Shown piece after piece: positions 47,391 through 59,906 of a DNA stretch of 64,000 bases. This DNA is from Glandiceps talaboti (lineage: Eukaryota > Hemichordata > Enteropneusta > Spengelidae). The DNA is taken from positions 9,445,001-9,509,000 of the forward strand of contig NC_135553.1 of assembly GCF_964340395.1 (NCBI RefSeq), written 5' to 3'. A program made the position numbers and the translations under genes. The stretch's first letter is position 1. Each line of letters begins with the position of its first letter. The notes under the pieces are model-generated. The model did no database searches. It was not told the DNA's origin and saw only the letters and a list, made by a program, of their open reading frames with translations.

Positions 47391-47805
47391 TCATTTACGT
47401 CCCCTTCGTTTGTTTCTGATTAATCTATCAATGGATAGCATAACTATGATAACAAGTAACATACATAACACAAACATCAGAACCAAAATAAGCCGTTCTG
47501 CTTGATACGAAGTCAGTTTGAACACCTGGGCTCCACCATAACAATTATCATGCTTCTCTGAATCATGTTCAGCGTCGTCTAGTGAGTCACTGTGTCCGTT
47601 TATTATTCCCGATTCAGATTCGCTGCAATTCAGGGCGATTAGCTCGGGTACGTATTCTAACCAAAATGCCATGTAATCTGCACGTATTTTCTCTCTTATA
47701 TTATCATCTGTCAGATTCACCGTCAGGTGTAACAGGTGTTCGTTTGTGTTCTCAAATATCGGCCACTTGACAGGAGTGTCTTCACTTACTGGTGAGTTAG
47801 GATCG
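47391..47805 (-). CDS. Esterase E2, last exon: membrane anchor
   Basis: A 415-nt exon, acceptor TTATACAG, stop TGA at 47391-47393. It starts (G)DPNSPVSEDTPVKWPIFEN, continues with the IREKIRADYMAFWLEYVPEL helix, a linker with acidic and Asn-rich stretches, CYGGAQVFKLTSYQAE, a single transmembrane helix and the basic end IRNKRRGRK. The spliced product with 48442-49943 is 638 residues. The orphan exon at 46068-46332 is its closest relative in the window. Confidence 0.87.
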
Positions 47806-48441
47806 CTGTATAAAGAAAAATGACAATTAAGTCAAAATCTAAAATTTACGAGACAAAGGCGAGGCTGGTTTTGTCTTCAGGAGGAGCCGAATACCACTTG
47901 AAAATCTAGCTTTGGGCGAGGGTTGACGAGATGGCTATCTCCTAGCTTTGTCTCACCAATCTGTACAGCATGCTTCATATTTGACAAATGTATAATTCTA
48001 TATGAGATTACACGATGCAGATAGAGTTGGTGAAACCACAGAAAGTGGCCATTCCGCATTCCGTGTCCCCTTACGCAATGAAATGCGGCTAAGATTTAGA
48101 AGAAAAAATAGCGTAGCCTTTAAATTTTGTTTCCTTTCATCTCAGCAATAGCGTAGTGTCATCACAGATGTGTTACAAAAAGTATCGGAAATGTATGGAA
48201 TCAATTGCCTTTTCGTGCTGTAGCACTTTCAAATATTTCTCATCTTTTGATCTGATAGCCAAACTACAATGAAAATGACGAGACCTCAAACAAAATGTCG
48301 TGGTTTTTGTCTAGCCAGGCAATACAATGGAGCAGTGTTAGTAAGATGTTTGTCAAGCCAGACGGTGATTATTGTTTCAGGTCTCGTGATTTTCACCGAA
48401 CTCTTCTAAAATCTTCACAACAGTCAACAACCATAACTTAC
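47806..48441 (-). other. Intron of esterase E2
   Basis: 636 bp, GTAAGT to ACAG; no repeats recognised. Confidence 0.8.
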
Positions 48442-49943
48442 CCAGTCTTTGCAAAGTTTGTCCAGTATGTTGTCATGGTTCTGCAAAGGTCTACCTCTTC
48501 ATCGGTGACGTTATAGCCTGGAACTAGAAAAGCACCGAAGACATACACTATCTCTGTGCCATGCCCAGCACCGTCAATGTAATCCTCAAACGGAAGATGA
48601 CTACTACGATGATCAAAGTAATAGTGGTATGTGTTTCCCCTCGGATTTGTTGGTGGAATTCGCAATGCTGCATGGTCTCTGGAAAATTTGACGGCCGGAG
48701 ATAAAAAGAATTCATCATTGTAAAAATGGACGAATTGATCGAGACGAATGTGATCATCTTGCAAGTTGTACCAGTCAGTATATTGGAAAAGAGTCGCGTC
48801 GGTCACCAGACCTACGTTGGAATCGTGGTAAGCCTGTTGAATCAGTCTCACATAGCTTTCAAATAATAATTGCGGCATGCCCTCTTCTAACGGATAATCG
48901 ATCGGAGGAACTACCAGAGTAGCTTCGTAACTATTGGTACCCACCAAAAGGTCATATTGTTGGAAATTGCTTAACTCGACGAATTCGTCAAAGGGATGTG
49001 TTATTACTTCGCCGTCTACCACTAAATCGAAATCGTTATCTCTCTGCGCAGAAAGGATATCATCTACAGGAATGTCACGTAAACAATCTACGAGTTGTCC
49101 ATGGTCTTCAAGGTCGGGGTTTTGTGGGGTATTACAGCCGAGATCAAAACCCAGCTTACGTGCGTTAGGTACTGGATCATCTTCCATCCACGTATAGTAT
49201 AGAACGCCACTTTGAGGAATAACACGATGAAACAAGTTTTCTGCTCTCGGAGAAAGAGCTAAAGTTGATGTACTAAATCCCCCAGCAGATTCACCAAATA
49301 TAGTTATCCTGCCAGGGTCGCCACCAAAACTGGCAATGTTCGCTTTGATCCATTCCAAAGCCAAAATCTGGTCCAGGATTCCAAAATTGCCAGGTGCGTG
49401 CTCATCTGCTGTGCTTAGAAAACCGAGAGCGTCTAATCTATAGTTGATGTTAACTAAAATAACATCGAACATCCCAGCAAGGACGGTTCCATCATACCCC
49501 ATCCCTTGACCAGTTGATAATGAACCACCATGTATCCACACCATAACGGCATGTGGTTCATTCTCAGCACTGTTTGGTTTGTAGATGTTCATCAACAGAC
49601 AGTCTTCATCTATGTCTGTGTTCGGCAAGAGTTCAACGAGGCCAGGTAGTTGGAATGAAAAATTCTGCGGACAAGAAGGTCCGAACTCAGTGGCATCTAG
49701 TACCTCCGGTGCCCAGGGCATCTTTGGTACAGGTGCCCGAAATCGGTTGTTCCCTGTGGGTGGTTCGGCGTATGGTATTGCCAGGAAAACATCGACATTA
49801 ACACCATACTCTGAAAGCGTGTATCCACTGATCTGACCATGGGTAGTGTCGGCAATAGGTTGACAAGTCACAGACAAATTCAACAGCGAAAAGATCGCAA
49901 TGTGAAAGAAAAGTAGAATACTCCAACCGAGGAATTTCTCCAT
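48442..49943 (-). CDS. Esterase E2, catalytic exon
   Basis: A 1502-nt exon; ATG at 49941-49943 is chosen because the residues after it (MEKFLGWSILLFFHIAIF) form a signal peptide and the open frame upstream lacks an ATG. All triad residues are present: Ser in GESAGG, Glu in GTNSYEATL, His in GAGHGTEI. The oxyanion loop reads HGGSLSTG. Disulfide Cys pairs of the family are kept for the first two loops. It ends in FAKTG with the codon split GG|GTAAGT. Predicted secreted-domain, membrane-anchored serine esterase. Its natural substrate cannot be told; the absence of the AChE choline-binding Trp before DEDCL argues against a classical acetylcholinesterase. Confidence 0.9.
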
Positions 49944-50526
49944 GATCTCCACGTCTGTAGTAAAATGCAGACACTATTCAAGTAGCCAACTTGCGTATTC
50001 AAAGGTGCAAGCAGACTGGTGATCAAAATAACAGAATGATCTATCTCTACAAATTGGTAAGATTGACATGTTATTGTCTCTCATGTGGACACATTGATCG
50101 ACCTGGTATATCAACAAATCAATGAAATAGAGCAGGGTAGCCTAATAGGTTGATAAACTTTATAAAGGTCACAGTGGGTACAAATACTGTATTACTGTAT
50201 TGGTCACAGAATAGGTTTCATAACCTCATTTTTGCATTTCCCTTGAACGCTTTTATCATAGGGCCACACATATCACTGTATCATTAAACTCGTGTGATAA
50301 CTGTTAGAATAAATTAAAATGTATGTAATCTTCAAGTTGCAATCAATGACGAAATTGTGGGTGGGTTTTCACTAATTCCTTTATTCCAACTTAACACATC
50401 TGTTAAATTTACACATTTTTGTTTGAACAGTCAACTCAGTGTAAAGCTTTATGGCTGTCTGGTTTTTTCTGTCTGTCGGTCACTATGTATATTACTTCTA
50501 AATGTATAATGCGATTCTGTTGTCTT
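49944..50526. other. Intergenic region, E2 upstream / E3 downstream
   Basis: About 580 bp. CTTTATAAAG near 50158-50167 reads as a TATA-like site on either strand but lies about 215 bp from the E2 start codon. A TTTATT near 50380 could be the E3 polyA signal on the minus strand. Confidence 0.35.
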
Positions 50527-50956
50527 TTATTTCTCTCTCTTGTTGGTTTTGATCGAAATGAATTTATCAATAGATAGTGTAAATGCTATGATCAAGAGGA
50601 TAAAAGATGCGAACATCAGAAAAACGATAACCCTTTCAGCTTGACGCGATGAGAGTTTAAAAACTTGACCATGACTTTGGCAATCGGTGGCCTCTTTATC
50701 ATGCCCCACGCCCTCCATGGGATCCACTGGGCCACTATGATGGGCATTGGGAGAAGCCGACCCAATTTGTTCACTGCAATTCAGGGCGATTAGCTCGGGT
50801 ACGTATTCTAACCAAAAGGCCATGTAATCTGCACGTATCTTCTCTCTTATATTATCATCTGTCAGATTCACCGTGAGATGTAACAGGTGTTCATTTGTGT
50901 TCTCAAATATTGGCCACTTGATAGGAGTGTCTTCACTCACTGGTGAGTTAGGATCG
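50527..50956 (-). CDS. Esterase E3, last exon: membrane anchor
   Basis: A 430-nt exon, acceptor TTATCAG, stop TAA at 50527-50529. The first part is almost identical to E2 up to LEYVPELIALNCSE, then it diverges in a His/Pro-containing linker, a QVFKLSSRQAERV segment, one transmembrane helix and a tail ending KFISIKTNKREK. The spliced product is 638 residues. Confidence 0.87.
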
Positions 50957-51695
<739 letters not shown>

Positions 51696-53182
51696 CCGGT
51701 CTTTGCAAAGTTTGTCCAGTACGTTGTCATGGTTCTGCAGAGGTCTTCTTCTTCAACAGTGACGTTGTAGCCTGGAATGAGAAATGAACCAAAGACATAC
51801 GGTATCTCTGTGACATGCCCAGCACCGTCGATGTAATCCTCAAACGGAAGATAACTACTACGGTGATCGAAGTAATACTGATATGTGTTTCCCCTCGGAT
51901 TCGTTGGTGGAATTCGAAATTCTCCGTGGTCTCTGACGAATTTGACAGTCGGAGATAAAAAGAGTTCGTCACTGTAGAAATGAAAATATTGATCACGACG
52001 AATGTGGTCGTCATCCAAGTTATACCAATCAGTGTATTTAAATATTGTTGCGTTGGTGATCAGTTCTGTGTTTGTGGAATCAATGTAATATCTTTGGTTA
52101 AGACTAATATAGGTTTCAAATAAATCCTGTGGAAGGCCTTCCTCTAACGGATAATCAATTAATGGGAGAGCTAAAGTAGCTTCGTAACTGTTCGTACCCA
52201 ACAAAATGTCATATCGTTGGAAATTGCTTAGGTCAACGAATTCGTCAAGGGGATGAGTTATTACCTCGCCGTCCACCACTAACATGAAATAATTTTCGGC
52301 CTGTGCAGAAAGGATATCATCTAACGGAATGTCACGCAAGCAATCTACAAGTTGTCCGTGATCTGTCAGGTCGGGATTTTCTGTCGTATCACAGCCGACA
52401 TCATAACCCAGTTTATGTGCAAATGGCACAGGATCATTTACTAACCAGGTGTAATAGAGGGCGCCACTCTGGGCGATGACACGCTGAAATAGGCTTTCTG
52501 CTCTCGGAGAAAGAGCTAAAGTTGTGGTACTAAATCCCCCAGCAGATTCACCAAATATGGTTATCCTGCCAGGGTCGCCACCAAAACTGGCAATGTTCGC
52601 TTTGATCCATTCCAAAGCCAAAATCTGGTCCAGGATTCCAAAATTGCCAGGTGAATGTTCGTCTGCGGTGCTAAGAAAACCAAGAGCTCCCAATCTATAG
52701 TTAATGTTGACTAAAATTACTTCGAACATACCAGCAAGGACAATTCCATCATACCCCATCCCTTGACCAATCATTAATCCACCACCATGTATCCACACCA
52801 TAACGGCATGAGGTTCATTCTCAGCACTGTTTGGCTTGTAGATGTTCAGCAACAGACAGTCTTCATCTATGTCTGTGTTGGGTAAATCGCCCACGATAAC
52901 ATCCGGCTGTGTTGAAAAATTCTGTGGACATGAAGGTCCGAACACAGTGGCATCTAGTACCTCCGGTGCCCAGGGTACTTTTGGTACAGGTTCCCGGAAT
53001 CTGTTGTTCAACGTTGGTGGTTCTGCGTATGGTATTGCCAGGAAGACATCGACATCAAGACCGTACTCTGAGCTCGTGTATCCTCTGACCTGTCCATGAG
53101 TAGTGTCGACGATAGGTTCACATCTCACTAAGAAAAACACTAAAGCATGCGCCAAAACCAGGAAAGTACTATAACTGTGCAT
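51696..53182 (-). CDS. Esterase E3, catalytic exon
   Basis: A 1487-nt exon starting at ATG 53180-53182 with a signal peptide (YSTFLVLAHALVFFLV). Complete triad: GESAGG, GTNSYEATL, GAGHVTEI. The oxyanion loop HGGGLMIG is closest to the canonical HGGG. It shares most of its sequence with E1 and E2 and differs in the surface region before TDWYNL (RYYIDSTNTELITNATIF). It ends FAKTG with GG|GTAAGT. Predicted active extracellular carboxyl/cholinesterase-like enzyme anchored by its last exon. Confidence 0.9.
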
Positions 53183-55477
53183 GACGGCTCAATGTTGCAT
53201 ACATGTATACTCAGAAAATACAAGACATCTTACAGTCTGTCTGTGACAAACTAACTTGTCTTTCCAGTTATGGCAAACTTGTCTCTGCCTTGTCACGTAC
53301 AGGAATTAGATTAACATATGACTGACAAGTCATTGTGTTTTTTCCAAACCAAATGACCCCGATGATACCGATAAAAACGTTGTATATGGACTGTTGTACA
53401 CGTGTAGCACAACACAAACTGATATAGCAAAACTTGTTTTATAACGTTCCCATCGATAGTTTAACATAAAAAGTAAGAACGATAATCTATAAAATATTGA
53501 TGGCAGGTAAATGGATTTAGGCATTAGAATATTCTCCGATCCGCTGTCATAATTGTACACTGAGGCATGTGTATTAGACTGTGACAAAATTTGTGCTGAC
53601 ATCATCCAAAGTGTGACAAAGTGCAGGGGCACCGAACAACATGAAACATTCAATCACACATATGTGGAAATACTGGGCAACGAAATTAAAAGATGTGTTT
53701 GAGCTTGACATTATGACTCAACAGAAAACCAATGTTCATTGAAGCACAAGGCCAAGTTTCCAGTAGAAATATGGCTAAAGATAAACAGAGGTCAAGGGAA
53801 GAGGGGGTCTCCAGTCTTGAGAATGTCTCTATAGCCATCGTACATATCATCTATTTGTTGCGTGATATCTGATCTTTTACACATTCTGTAGTATAGACGG
53901 GGACGATATCATCAAACCCAATCTTGATAGTATAGCTACATTTCTGATGACTTCATTCTTATCTGTACACAGACTACTTTTGCACGTTGTTTACTATAAA
54001 AAGAAAAAAAATGGGCTGCCGTTGATCATCATTGTGGCACTCCACCTTATCAGACACCGTGCTCAAAATGACACGGCATATCTTACCTCCTTACATTATA
54101 AACCATTACGGTGTAGATATGTTTGTGTGACTGATTGGGAATATTTATTTAAAGATGTAAAAACGATCACGTGATAATAATCACATTGTTAAAATGAGTA
54201 TAATTATGGCCCATTAGCAAGTATATGATACTGGGGATGGAGCCGAAATGTCACCATTGTTACAGTAACGGTCTATTTGTTTGTCGTTAGGGAGTCAGGG
54301 GTCAGGGATTCTTACCAACGGTGGATCGCCGCTGCTCAATTAATGTGTATGGTATCAGTATGAGCCCAGATTTTAATGCCTCGAGTGAATACATTTGAAA
54401 TACCCTCCATCTTGTTTCCCAACTTGTTCATCCCTGTTTCAATGCTTTATGAATCGTAAGCGTGTTCATGCGATGTGGAAATGATAAAAATATTCGGGTA
54501 GTTTCCAAATGTGTTGCTTTAGGAGCGCAACGTCTTTTCACATCACGACATTTCACTTGCCAAGTGCCTGGATGCTTCCTACAGCAAACAATATCGGTGT
54601 ACTTGACATCTCACACAGTAAACCTAAGGCTTATCTCTAAAACATTCCATTGTGAACTACCTAGCGACAAAAGTTACTCCTTTCAGCATCACATTCTTCA
54701 AAACGAATTACATCTACCACCAGCAACCACCGGATCAGACGTAATCTTGAGGTGACAGAAGCTGACCTTATAAACTATACTTACAAAACACCTTTTTCAA
54801 ATTATTTTTGGTAAAATGTGACAGCATACCTTCTTTAAGATATTTTGCGTCAAATGTTAGGCAAATGTCTGGGATAGTATTGAACAGCATCTTCTGAAGT
54901 TGTTGGCACAGTTGATGGCATGATACGGATTTCCTCGACTTTGTAGTATACGTGTTTGCTCTGTGTCACGCCCAATATACCGGACTTGAGGTTTGCAAGT
55001 AAACGTGAAGTGATGGTCATTATGTTTCAGTAAGGTGTATTTTTGATACAGCAAAATTTAACTTTACCACTCAAAATATATAAAATCTTAACCTTAAAGT
55101 GTTAAAGTTGAACAACACTCCTTGTCATTGCCTAGACCTAGGTTTGTGATGTCATATTTACCTCTTCAAATACCTTTGCAAGACATATAATTAATATTGT
55201 TTGGATTTTCCAGGTGTTCGACTTGGAACGCTACCCACTTTTGACATTCATGCATCACTGTGATGTTAAAAAAACAATCCGTTATTTCGAGACCGAGTTC
55301 TTCTCATACTTTACCCTTGGGATGGCGTGCGTATGTGCATATGTATATGTCTGTGTGTGTACGTGGCTGTGGTTTGTCTGTCTGTGGGTCTGCATGCATG
55401 CATGCATGCATGCATGCATGCATGCATGTATGTATGTATGTATGTATGTATGTATGTATGTATGTATGTATGTACAT

Positions 55478-55509
<32 letters not shown>

Positions 55510-56857
55510 TGTATGTACATTGTATGTATGTATGTATGTATGTATGTATGTACGTATGTACGATTCAAATATCTCACCATATCACATAACAAACTCTTCG
55601 ACTGGTTACTAGACATTTCAAAACATGATTTCATCTACTAAACATTAAAAAATGAAAGAAATTTCCACGGGATTAAATATTTTTCAATGATTTTATTTTA
55701 CATATATTCAAACACTTGCATACACTGGAGTAAATACAAAGTTATAGCATCAAAACGTTACTGTTGTGGTGGTAAACATGAACAATGTCATGGTACAGAA
55801 GATGTGCACACTTTCGAGAAGAACAAGTATCACCAACAGAAGATGTATGCTTCTTTTTATAGGATTCACACTACACGGTACTAGTAACTGCAGCGTGCAT
55901 TAAATATTTCATAAGGTATTTTTTTCAAAAATGTTATATGAAAGAAATCAACCACAAATAAGTTTAAATCTGCAGAAACAGAAATGAGGTGAGTTCCTAT
56001 TCTAACATTGGAACGTCATCAGGTCAAATTTGTGAGGTGTAGGGGGGTTTTTTTCAGTGTGTTTTTTTTCAAATATTTTACACTTGCGTATGTCTATATA
56101 TAGACTCCACATTGTAGTTAAGAGTTAGACGAATGTAAACCTAATCTAACGATCACTGAAAGCGATCAAATGAAACGTCAAACGAGGAACAGGAAAGATA
56201 GGAAAGAATGACAGATGTTTACACGATCATATCTCATACTATTACTGGAACATTATACAGAAATGCATTATATGCAGCAACCAATTCAATAATGAGGTCA
56301 CGTGACAATCATCACCAAGAGAATGTATTTGTTGCAACTAGTTACCGATTTTATCAAAAAATATTATTAAGCAATATAGAAATACTATGTGCTATTTGAG
56401 CATTATAGTAATATATTGCAAAAATAACATTTATGATGCCAATTTTTATTTAGAGGGAAAACATTATGATGGTTAGATACTGGGATAATATGTAGTATGG
56501 AATTTCTATTCCAAAGAACACCGTGGTAGAATTTTCTTCCACTTTAGATTATAGCTAGTTCATTTACGCAATTATATGCTAACAACACGAGACTGAACAC
56601 AAATTAAATTGTGACGTCACATTAAATAATCTATGTTTTACAATTTGATACGCTGTGTCATCAGTAAGTAGTTGCATACATTTCTTTTTGAGTCATAACT
56701 CCGTCTGAATATCATTTGACCTTTCTCTCTAATTCTGTAACCTTTATCTCAGCAAATACATGTAACTTTGGACTGCATACTTGACGAGTTTTCAGTAATC
56801 ACTCAGTCTGACAAAAATGAAGGGAAAAAATGCAATAGGTTTGCTGTGTCCTCCCGT
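53183..56857. other. Intergenic region between E4 and E3
   Basis: About 3.7 kb without a supported gene. It includes the microsatellite at 55390-55562. A segment at about 55965-56350 is similar to 62560-62860 and belongs to the duplicated 3' flank shared by E4 and E5. Confidence 0.45.
55390..55562. repeat. Microsatellite (GCAT)n-(GTAT)n
   Basis: GCAT units passing into three blocks of GTAT separated by short spacers with ACAT. Confidence 0.95.
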
Positions 56858-56863
56858 TTTATT
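56858..56863 (-). terminator. PolyA signal AATAAA (E4)
   Basis: TTTATT on the plus strand, about 22 bp beyond the E4 stop codon on the minus strand. Such a short 3' UTR is possible but unusual. Confidence 0.35.
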
Positions 56864-56884
56864 ATATTATAAAACAGATGGAGT

Positions 56885-57200
56885 TTACTCATAACGGTAT
56901 ACTATGCAAAGAGCTAACAACAACCAAACTATTAATCCAAGATGAGCCTTGAGTGAGGGTTGTCCGCCTACATTTGGGTCGGGCACACACGTTTCGGGTT
57001 CGCAGGTTTCACAGGTGTTGGTAACATTGTTGATTAGCGTTGGAATGTAGTCCAGCCAAAAATTCATGTACTCGTTTCTGTACCTTTTGACAACATTAGC
57101 ATCTGTCATGTTGAGAGTAAAATACATGGTTGTCTGTTCCTCGTTGTCAAACTCTGGCCAGTGAATTAACATGCCCTCACCTTCAGGTTCATTTGGATTT
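56885..57200 (-). CDS. Esterase E4, last exon: Cys-rich stalk and hydrophobic end
   Basis: A 316-nt exon, acceptor CACACAG, stop TAA at 56885-56887. It reads (G)NPNEPEGEGMLIHWPEFD, the helix VKRYRNEYMNFWLDYIPTL, a short Cys motif (CETCEPETC), a small-residue stretch, and a terminal hydrophobic run followed by only YRYE. This differs from the tails of E1-E3 and would suit a GPI-attachment signal or a minimal tail anchor. Cysteines in the stalk could link subunits. The spliced product is 659 residues. Confidence 0.87.
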
Positions 57201-57351
57201 CTGTGTGATAAAAGATAGAAAGATATATGAGAGTTTTCTCATTGTCCTCCGGGGACATGGGTCGTTGTTTACTGGATATATGAATGAGTGGGTGAACAAA
57301 AATTAGCAGACAGCCAAAGTATTGACATACGGAAATACAAACGGCAATGAG

Positions 57352-57420
<69 letters not shown>

Positions 57421-58163
57421 AAGGGGGCAGAGACAGACAGACAGACAGCGACAGAGGGGAGAAAGTTACAGATATAGTATAGACGATTTAAAAATAAGTC
57501 AGGACTGGTCAATTTCCTCGAACTAGGAAGGGAGAAAGGTCGCGATAGTTTCGTATGAGGAGTAACCATACTTTTGACATTGGAAGTCGTAACTCCGATT
57601 TGATAAAGTTCATATGGGGGCTTTGTGTTGGGATTTAGAACAGCAATCCACTTCTACAGTGGCATGAATGCATCAGAACTAATGTGGTTTTTTTCTGTTT
57701 CCATTTTTTTACTTTGTTCTTTATCCAGAGTGATGTCAACCTTTACTAACTTAATGGTTAACGACCATATGTCCATGTATTAATGCATTATGTAATATCA
57801 ATGCTGTTACACTTACATTAAATTTACGACTAAATGACTATTCATAGGCTAAAATTGTCTTTAAGTGCTAACACACCTTGAGAGATTCTCGACCTCCTGA
57901 TTGTTATATGGAGGACAGAGACCTTTCCTTGTAGAGATGAAAAATCAACAACCCCCCCCCCCCCATAAAAAAGAAAAAAGAAACAGACATATTTCTTATG
58001 CATTACCACGTTTCTGACAGGCATTTGGAAATGTCTTTTACATTCGTGTTTTTGTTATATTTCACGAATTCACAAATGCATTAGTTAACGAAATTGGATA
58101 ATTGGTTGATATATCACAGAATGTACCTATATTCTGAAAAATATAATATATTTTACTACTTAC
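57201..58163 (-). other. Intron of esterase E4
   Basis: 963 bp, GTAAGT to CAG, containing a GA microsatellite and a poly-C run (57952-57963). Confidence 0.8.
57354..57412. repeat. Microsatellite (GA)n with adjoining poly-G
   Basis: About 58 bp of GA, then a G run to about 57420. Confidence 0.95.
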
Positions 58164-59827
58164 CCAGTTTTTGCAAAATTTGTCCAGTACGTTGCCATCT
58201 GACGTGATAGGTGATGCTCTTCAGGAAGAGCTGTGTAGTCGATAAACGGTGCACCCTGAGCCTGGGTGAGATGTTGGAATGCGAATATGATTTCCACCGC
58301 GTGAGAAGCTCCATAAACGTAAGAAGGGCCGTCATAAAAGGTTGGTAGAACATCAAAAACATAGTGATACGTCTTGCCTTGTTTTTCCCTAGATTTCGAT
58401 TTGACTGGTTCTTCTTTGACTTCGTTTGCCTTTCTTACTTGCTTTCGGAGATATTCAATGTTTTCCTCAGAGAGGGATTGACCCTCGTCGAGTGGAAAGG
58501 GAAATGGCCATCCAGGTGGAGGAAGGGGAATGGGTGGGTCGGGCAGGCTACTGTCGATTGGAGGGGCATGGAGTCGAGCGTTTTCAACTGTTGGTGCAAG
58601 AAACACGAGGTCATTGAAGAAGTGGACGTACTGCTCATGTCTAATGTCGTCATTATCGGGATCATCATGGTGTTCGTACTGAAAGAAAGCGGCATCTCTG
58701 ACCTTCTGATGTTCCTTTGAAAACCACATTTCGATATGTATTCCAACCAGGCCGTTGTAAACAGGTCTTGCCAATCCATCATAAGGCTGCATTGGTGTTG
58801 GTAATTGTGGTAATATTAGTGTAGCTTCGTAACTGTTGCTTCCCATGAGGACATCATATTCATAGAATTCAGAGTTTTTGAAAAAATCTTCTAGTGGACT
58901 CGTTATGATGTCATTATCTTCGGTGGCAACAAACAACATACCACGCTGGGCTTCGACAAAGTCTTCGTAAGGTATTTCACGAAGGCACTTGGCGAGTTCC
59001 TCGCTGGTGTCACTTTCGCAGCCAATGATTTCTCCAAGCTCGTATGCCCAGTGCTCTGCGACATCATTAGGGAGTAGAATGCCAGGATATATAGTACCAC
59101 TCTGGGATATCGCCCTGTGGAATAGGTTTTTACCTCTGGTATAATGAGTATGAGACAGGATAGAACAACTAAATCCACCCGCTGATTCACCAAAAATTGT
59201 AATACGGTCAGGATCTCCACCAAATTCTCCAATATTTTCTTTGATCCATTCAAGTGCCTCAATTTGATCGAACAAACCATAATTACCAGGTAAGTGTTCG
59301 TCAGTTGTCGTTATAAACCCTAAAGCTCCCAGACGATAGTTGATAGTGACCACAACGACGTCATGGAATCCCGTCAGGAAAGAACTCTCGTAAAGCATTC
59401 CCTGCCCACTTACATATCCTCCCCCATGTATCCAAATCATGACAGCGTACGGCTCATCGGGGTCGAAGTATGTAGGAGCATATACATTCAACTGAAGACA
59501 ATCTTCATCTTGTTCATCACTTGGGAGAATACTTCCCATCCAATTGTCTCCGTAAGCATTCTGAGGACATGATACGCCGAACTGCGTGGCATTAAAAACA
59601 CCCTCCCAGGGTTCTTTTTTCACGGGTTTTCTAAATCTCAAATCCCCTACTGGTGGTTCAGCATATGGAATCCCTCTGAAATAGGTTATGTTCATGAATG
59701 ATAAGTCAGATCGCAATCCTAACACAGTGCCTGTCGAAGTTTCTACCTGAAGATCTAACTCTTCTGTGGTAGCATCAGATGCTACCAAGAGTGAGAGAAT
59801 GCATGCGTACACCAGCATCCAAGACAT
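58164..59827 (-). CDS. Esterase E4, catalytic exon
   Basis: A 1664-nt exon; ATG 59825-59827, signal peptide MSWMLVYACILSLLVAS. Family motifs: GIPYAEPPVG (about 52-61), SCPQN (86-90), DEDCLQLN, HGGGYVSG oxyanion loop (134-141), GESAGG with Ser about 215, SNSYEATL with catalytic Glu, ASHAVEI with His, and the IGCESD...KCLREI Cys pair. Compared with E1-E3 it has an extra segment of about 60 residues before TYHYVFD, first rich in proline, then charged (KEEPVKSKSREKQGK). It ends FAKTG at the same split codon. Predicted active, extracellular; substrate unknown. Confidence 0.9.
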
Positions 59828-59900
59828 GGTGCACTCTATCTATCGTTCGTATCAACTGGCGTGGAAGAAGCTTCTGATACTCGCGCTGCAGCACGCCCTT

Positions 59901-59906
59901 CTTATA
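59901..59906 (-). promoter_or_regulatory. Candidate TATA box of E4
   Basis: CTTATA on the plus strand reads TATAAG (GGTATAAGAAGG) on the minus strand, about 75 bp upstream of the E4 ATG. That spacing would give a 5' UTR of about 45 nt. Confidence 0.4.

Noticed and set aside
48934-49801. Plus-strand open frames over the E2 catalytic exon (and similarly over E1, E3 and E4)
   Set aside because: Antisense shadows of strongly supported esterase exons.
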